10,010 nucleotides of DNA from Verrucomicrobiota bacterium (lineage in GTDB: Bacteria; Verrucomicrobiota; Verrucomicrobiia; Opitutales; Opitutaceae). The number at the start of each line of letters is the position of its first letter. The first letter of the stretch is position 1. Below, in pieces: positions 6,160 through 10,010 of the stretch. The notes under the pieces were generated by a model that worked only from the letters and a program-made list of their open reading frames with translations, was not told the DNA's origin and did no database searches. A program made the translations under genes and the position numbers. Location: the NCBI GenBank assembly GCA_023447015.1, contig JAEXPG010000635.1, positions 1 to 10,010 on the forward strand, given 5' to 3'.

Positions 6160-7167
6160 TCAGAGGTAGTGCGGCAGCTCCTTGCGGTAGTAGGCCAGCG
6201 TGCGGCGGAGCGCGACCGGCAGCGGGGTGCGCGGCGCCCAGCCGAGCGTGTCGCGGATGAGCGTCCAGTCCGCGTAATAGTCGCCGATGTCGATCTTCTT
6301 GCGCTCCGCGGGAAACGCGCGCACGGCGAACTCGCCGCCGCCGTTGGCCGCCACCATGAGACGGGCCAGTTCGGCGAGGGAAACGCGCTCGCGGCCCCCG
6401 AGATTGAAGACGCGCCCGGCGGCGGCCGGGTGGCTCGCCGCGAGCAGGAGCGCCTCGACGCAGTCGTCGACATAGGTGAAGTCGCGGAGCTGCTCGCCGC
6501 CCCAGACCTCGATCGGGCGACCCTCGAGCAGCTGCCGGACCCACACGCCGAGGAAGGTCTGGCGGGCGTCCTTCACGCGCATGCGGGGCCCGATGGTGTT
6601 GGTGAGCCGGAGCACACAGGTGCGCAGGCCGTGCACCTGATGGTAGAGGGTGTGGTACCACTCGCCGGCGCACTTGTTGATGCCGTTCACGTCGACCGGG
6701 CGGATCGGGTGCTTCTCGTCGACGGGGAGATAGTCGGGCCGGCCGTAGATCTGGCGGGTGCTCGCGAATACCACCGCCACGCCGGGGTTGTGCCGCCGGC
6801 AGGCCTCGAGAAGCGAGAGCTGGGCGCGGCAGTTGATCTCAAGATCTGTCTCCGGATCCTGGATCGAGTCGAGGTGGCTGGTCTGGCCCGCGAGGTTGAA
6901 GAGCACGTCGCGATCCTGCAGCAGCACGGGCAACACATGCCGGTCGCGGATGTCCGCGAGGTTGACCTGCACCTGCTTCTCGATGCCCCGGAGGTTGCGC
7001 AGGTGGCCGCCGTACTCGGGGATCAGGCTGTCGACGATGAGCACCTCGGCGCCCTGCCGCACCAGCACGCGGGCGAGCGTGGAGCCGATGAAGCCGAGGC
7101 CGCCGGTGATGAGCACACGTTTGCCGGCGAAGTAGCCGGCAGTGTCGGGTTTGCGGGCGCGGACCAT
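6160..7167 (-). CDS. NAD-dependent sugar epimerase/dehydratase-family protein with altered active site
   Basis: Extended short-chain dehydrogenase/reductase, 335 residues, acting on nucleotide sugars with bound NAD(P). The Rossmann motif VLITGGLGFIGSTLARVLV is at 18-36; the acidic cofactor residue is in IVDSL (44-48), and NLAGQTSH (91-98) follows. FASTRQIYGRPDYLPVDE (134-151) supplies the Ser/Thr of the active site. Where the YxxxK pair should be, the protein has NGINK (161-165): Lys165 is kept but Asn161 replaces the catalytic Tyr. RMRVKDARQTFLGVW (195-209) and VWGGEQLRDFTYVDD (221-235) match the sugar-binding half. From memory the surrounding DVNGINKxAGEWYH block recurs in a subfamily annotated as UDP-glucose 4-epimerase or dehydratase, so the Asn is probably characteristic, not damage. 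The gene follows the methyltransferase by 53 bp and precedes the aminotransferase by 24 bp. The family is secure; the reaction is not. Confidence 0.92.
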   Translation of the reverse strand: MVRARKPDTAGYFAGKRVLITGGLGFIGSTLARVLVRQGAEVLIVDSLIPEYGGHLRNLRGIEKQVQVNLADIRDRHVLPVLLQDRDVLFNLAGQTSHLDSIQDPETDLEINCRAQLSLLEACRRHNPGVAVVFASTRQIYGRPDYLPVDEKHPIRPVDVNGINKCAGEWYHTLYHQVHGLRTCVLRLTNTIGPRMRVKDARQTFLGVWVRQLLEGRPIEVWGGEQLRDFTYVDDCVEALLLAASHPAAAGRVFNLGGRERVSLAELARLMVAANGGGEFAVRAFPAERKKIDIGDYYADWTLIRDTLGWAPRTPLPVALRRTLAYYRKELPHYL

Positions 7168-7220
7168 GGCCCCGGAGGATTCGCGGCGCCCCGCCGGCGT
7201 TCAACTGCGAAACGGCCGCC

Positions 7221-7967
7221 TCACCGCCCGCCGCGCGCCGGCTTCCGCGCTGCGGCGAGTACCGACACCCCGCAGGGGAACCGCCCGCCCCACCCGAGCC
7301 ACCACCGCTCCAGCGCCATCATCAGGCGCATCGGTCCGGCGACCCACCACGGATAGTCGCCGACATCGCTGCCCGAGGGCGCCGGCAGCAGCTTGCGCCG
7401 CACCCACACCAGCGGCAGCGGCAGGAAATTCCAATGCGTCGCATACACCGGCTCGAGCCCGGCGGCCCGCAGCAGCGCGCACAGCTCGCGCCGGCTGAAG
7501 CGGTGCCGCCCGCCCACGCTCACATCGTGATAGGAGAACAGCCATCGGTGCGCCGGCTCGTTCACGACCAGCACCCCGCCCGGCCGCAGGCAGCGCGCCG
7601 CCTCGCGGTACGCCACCGCCGGGTCCGGCAACTGGTAGACAACGTCCACGCACGTGATCGCGTCGAAGCTTCCGTCCGCATACGGCAACGCGAGCACGGA
7701 CCCCTCGTCGACCGGACAGGCGGTGCGCTCGCGCGCCAGCCCGACGGCGAAGGCCGAGAACTCCACGCCGCGCAGGCGCCAACCCGGCCGCCACGCGCGC
7801 AGGCGCCGCAGCAGTCCGCCGGTGCCGCAGCCGGCATCCAGCAGATCGCCGGCGTCGCCCACACCCGCGCGCTCCAGTGCCCGGCGCACGTTGCCGTGCA
7901 GCGCGGCGTAATGCCAGAGCGTGTCCTCGCAGGCGGCCATTCGCCGGTGTTCTTCGGGGCTCATCAT
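7221..7967 (-). CDS. Class I SAM-dependent methyltransferase
   Basis: Cytoplasmic methyltransferase of 248 residues; the acceptor is unknown. Motif I, DLLDAGCGTGGLLRRL (41-56), binds SAM, with acidic Glu69 in GVEFSAFAVGLAR ending strand 2. FDAITCVDVVYQLPDP (101-116) is motif II, with the YREAARCLRPGGVLVVNEPA helix-strand (120-139) as motif III. The N-terminal helix carries HYAALHGNVRRAL. The C-terminal part (about 180-230) is Trp-rich and amphipathic, ending FPCGVSVLAAARKP, a close seen in methyltransferases of surface-glycan and lipid clusters. Two ATGs lie in tandem (7967 and 7964) and the first is given. The same frame continues far upstream without a stop, but that part is antisense to the membrane protein and low-complexity. 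It is first in the four-gene minus-strand block and divergent from the membrane protein at 8097. Likely roles are O-methylation of a sugar or tailoring of a lipid-linked intermediate; this is inferred from neighbours. Confidence 0.9.
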   Translation of the reverse strand: MMSPEEHRRMAACEDTLWHYAALHGNVRRALERAGVGDAGDLLDAGCGTGGLLRRLRAWRPGWRLRGVEFSAFAVGLARERTACPVDEGSVLALPYADGSFDAITCVDVVYQLPDPAVAYREAARCLRPGGVLVVNEPAHRWLFSYHDVSVGGRHRFSRRELCALLRAAGLEPVYATHWNFLPLPLVWVRRKLLPAPSGSDVGDYPWWVAGPMRLMMALERWWLGWGGRFPCGVSVLAAARKPARGGR

Positions 7968-8051
7968 CGCGCCGCGACCGGACCAAACCGCCGCCCCGCT
8001 GTCAACGCACGGCCCGCCACACCGGATGGCCCGGAGGCGCAGTTCCCTCTT

Positions 8052-8072
8052 GCCACGCCGCCCCGCCGTGGC
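8052..8072. promoter_or_regulatory. Perfect inverted repeat in the divergent promoter region
   Basis: GCCACG (8052-8057) and CGTGGC (8067-8072) form a perfect 6-bp inverted repeat around a 9-base spacer. It lies in the 129-bp gap between the methyltransferase (minus, starts 7967) and the membrane protein (plus, starts 8097), about 25 bp before the latter's ATG. TTGCCA at 8050-8055 resembles a -35 box for the plus strand, but no convincing -10 follows at 17 bp. It could be an operator or a 5'-leader hairpin. Confidence 0.3.
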
Positions 8073-8096
8073 GCTTCTTCCCACGAATCCTCCGGC

Positions 8097-10010
8097 ATGC
8101 GCCCCACCGCCCCCTCCCTCCTCTCGCGTTGCCTGTTCCCGCTGTTTGTCGCCGCCGCCGCCGCGTTGCTCTGGACCGGCTATACCGGCCGCTGGACCGC
8201 CGCCGCCTGGAGCACGCCGGAAGGCTGCTCCGGCGATCCGCTCGAGATCCACGCCCGCGTGCAGCTCGCGCTGGAGCAGCCGGGGCAGCCGCTCGCCGGC
8301 TTCCCCGCGAGCGAGCGGCTCGCCGCCCCCTTCGGCGCCGACTGGTCGCTCTTCCCGGTCGGCGACGCCCCCACCTTCGCGCTCGCCGGCCTGCTCGCCC
8401 GCGCCGTCGGCCCGTTCGCCGCGGTGAACCTCCTGGGCTGCGCGCTCCTCGCCGGCGCCGCCCTCTCCTTCTACCTCTGCGCCCGCCACCTCCGCTGGCG
8501 CCCCGAGTGGGCGGCCTGCGGGGCGCTCCTCTTCGCCTTCAGCAACTACCACCTGCGCTGGTTCGTGACGCTGAGCTTCACGCAGACCTGGACGTTGCCG
8601 CCGCTCCTGCTCCTCTGCGCCTCCGCCGCGCGCCCTGCCCCGTCCATCTCCGCCCGCCGCGGTCGCGCGCTGCTCTCGGCCGCCGCGCTCGGGCTCTGGC
8701 TTGGCTGGGGCAACCCCTACTTCGTCTTCTTCGCCGGCTGCGTGCTCGCCGGCACCGCTGCCCTGCACCGATTCCGGCGCGCGCCCTGGACCCGCCTCGC
8801 GCCGCTCGTCGTGCTCGCGGCCACCATGGCGGTCGTCGTCGTGGCAAGCCATTGGGCCTTCTTCGCCGCCAAGCTCACGGGCGACGGCGCCGCCGAACAG
8901 TTCGACCGCAACTTCGCCGGAGCCGAACTCTACGCCCTCAAGCCGCTCGACCTCCTCATCCCGCCCGAGGACCACCGCAGCCACCTCCTCCGCGACCTCG
9001 GCCGCATCTACACCTCCGACACCGCGCTCAAGGGCGAGCTGTTCTACAACTACCTCGGACTGGTCGGCCTCGCCGGCCTCGTCCTCCTGGCCGTCGTCGC
9101 CCTCCGCCGCGCCGCGCGGCCCACCCCGAACCGCCGGATCCCCGACGCCGCCCTCGGCGCCGCCTGGACCGGCCTCGTCACCACCGTCGGCGGCGGCACC
9201 GCGCTTCTCGCCCTCGCCGGCATCACCTGGTTCCGCGCCAGCAACCGCGTCGGGGTGTTCTTCTCGCTCTGGGCGCTGCTGTTCCTCTTCGGCGCCCTGC
9301 ACCGCGCCACCCGCCACCGCCCGCGCTGGCTCACCCTTGCGCTTGCCGCCGCGCTCGGCACCGCCGGCTGGTTCGAGCAGACGCCTTGGTCCGACTTCCG
9401 TTCGGCGCGCGCGCGGTCTGCCGCGGCGCTCGCCGCCGACCGCGACACAGCCGCGACCCTGGAGCGGACCCTCGGCGCCAACGCCTCGGTCTTCCAGCTG
9501 CCCTTCGCGCCCTTCCCCGAGGCGGGAACGGTCCACCACATGGGCGACTACGAGCACTTCCGTCCCTTCCTGGCCTCGACCGACCTGCGCTTCTCCTACG
9601 GCGGCCTGCGCGGCCGGGCCGAGACCAGCTGGTACGCAATCACCTCGCGCCTCGCCCCGGCCGAGATGATCAACCGCCTGCAGACCGCCGGCTTCACCGC
9701 CCTCTGGATCGACCGCCGCGGCTACGCCGACAACGCCGAGGCCCTGCTCGCCCAGCTCCGCGCCTGCGGCCTCGCCGAGATCCCGACCGCCCGCGCCCCC
9801 GAGATCGCCGTCTTCCGCCTCGCGCCCCGCTCGCCGGCCGTGATTCCAGATCTCAAGGACACCCGGCTGCGCCCACTCTGGAATTCCGACACCACGCCCC
9901 CGCCCGCCGACTCGCCCTGGCTGCTCGATCTCGGCGGCTGGTCGCCGACCGAGCGCGCCCCCGGGCGCGTCTGGCGCTGGGCCCGGCGCGAGGCGCGGAT
10001 CGGCCTCGAC
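8097..10010 (+). CDS. Multi-pass membrane protein, probable GT-C-type glycosyltransferase (3' partial)
   Basis: The frame is open from ATG 8097 to the window edge, 638 residues with no stop. TM1 is at about 12-28. A long non-cytoplasmic loop (29-90) contains GDPLEIHARVQLA and APFGADWSLFPVGDAP, the acidic-rich first loop expected of GT-C transferases. About eight more hydrophobic segments follow (roughly 91-128, 136-150, 162-178, 190-222, 236-258, 317-335, 355-376, 385-402, 411-424). From about 426 the chain is soluble, with VFQLPFAPFPE (465-475), MGDYEHFRPFLAS (482-494), LRFSYGGLRGR (497-507) and LWIDRRGYADN (536-546); I associate this block with large uncharacterised surface-polysaccharide membrane proteins. 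A role using a polyprenyl-phosphate sugar made by the neighbouring GT2 is inference. YfhO-like or PMT-like proteins are alternatives. The codon bias (CTC, GCC, CGC) matches the other genes. No Shine-Dalgarno precedes the ATG. Confidence 0.88.
   Translation, partial: MRPTAPSLLSRCLFPLFVAAAAALLWTGYTGRWTAAAWSTPEGCSGDPLEIHARVQLALEQPGQPLAGFPASERLAAPFGADWSLFPVGDAPTFALAGLLARAVGPFAAVNLLGCALLAGAALSFYLCARHLRWRPEWAACGALLFAFSNYHLRWFVTLSFTQTWTLPPLLLLCASAARPAPSISARRGRALLSAAALGLWLGWGNPYFVFFAGCVLAGTAALHRFRRAPWTRLAPLVVLAATMAVVVVASHWAFFAAKLTGDGAAEQFDRNFAGAELYALKPLDLLIPPEDHRSHLLRDLGRIYTSDTALKGELFYNYLGLVGLAGLVLLAVVALRRAARPTPNRRIPDAALGAAWTGLVTTVGGGTALLALAGITWFRASNRVGVFFSLWALLFLFGALHRATRHRPRWLTLALAAALGTAGWFEQTPWSDFRSARARSAAALAADRDTAATLERTLGANASVFQLPFAPFPEAGTVHHMGDYEHFRPFLASTDLRFSYGGLRGRAETSWYAITSRLAPAEMINRLQTAGFTALWIDRRGYADNAEALLAQLRACGLAEIPTARAPEIAVFRLAPRSPAVIPDLKDTRLRPLWNSDTTPPPADSPWLLDLGGWSPTERAPGRVWRWARREARIGLD

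Noticed and set aside
4672..7356. An 894-codon plus-strand open frame antisense to the glycosyltransferase, aminotransferase and epimerase genes.
   Set aside because: The translation is rich in Arg, His, Gly, Ala and Asp without family motifs, while the minus strand encodes three complete recognised enzymes there. Long antisense frames are expected at this GC content.
7968..9557. A long minus-strand upstream extension of the methyltransferase frame.
   Set aside because: The added part is low-complexity Gly/Glu/Arg-rich and antisense to a membrane protein with clear helices and motifs. The methyltransferase domain begins normally at 7967.

Overview
This is a very GC-rich window (about 70% G+C by eye) with bacterial gene organisation. 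It holds eight protein genes and no tRNA, rRNA, CRISPR array or recognisable insertion sequence. The organism is probably Gram-negative, judging by a heavy-metal-sensor-type histidine kinase, a Sec-exported BamE/SmpA-like protein and a lipid-linked glycan toolkit. Almost no start codon has a Shine-Dalgarno sequence. A Verrucomicrobiota (Opitutaceae-like) origin is my tentative guess from overall flavour, not something the sequence proves.

Layout. (1) Positions 3-1055, plus strand: the 3' part of a sensor histidine kinase whose 5' end lies outside the window. It converges on the minus-strand block across a 139-bp spacer with two small hairpins. (2) Positions 1195-1650, minus: a short secreted protein with a BamE/SmpA-like motif. 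(3) Positions 1953-3801, minus: chorismate synthase (aroC), followed 22 bp later by a 244-residue protein. That protein looks like a CobW/COG0523 GTPase whose nucleotide-binding motifs have all degenerated. (4) Positions 3987-7967, minus: four closely spaced genes read in the order SAM methyltransferase, NAD-dependent sugar-nucleotide epimerase/dehydratase-like protein, DegT-type PLP aminotransferase and GtrB/DPM1-like membrane glycosyltransferase. (5) Positions 8097-10010, plus: a large multi-pass membrane protein, open to the window edge, transcribed divergently from the methyltransferase across a 129-bp spacer.

How they may work together. The epimerase and aminotransferase are of the kinds that build modified (amino) sugars on nucleotide carriers. 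The methyltransferase could tailor a sugar or lipid. The GT2 protein with two C-terminal membrane helices is of the type that loads a sugar onto polyprenyl phosphate. The divergent membrane protein resembles GT-C-type transferases that use such lipid-linked sugars outside the membrane. Together they suggest a small surface-glycan decoration locus. Chorismate synthase and its neighbour are probably a separate unit serving aromatic amino acid synthesis.

The most unusual points are the pseudo-GTPase-like partner of aroC, an epimerase-family protein with Asn in place of the catalytic Tyr, and the general lack of ribosome-binding sites.
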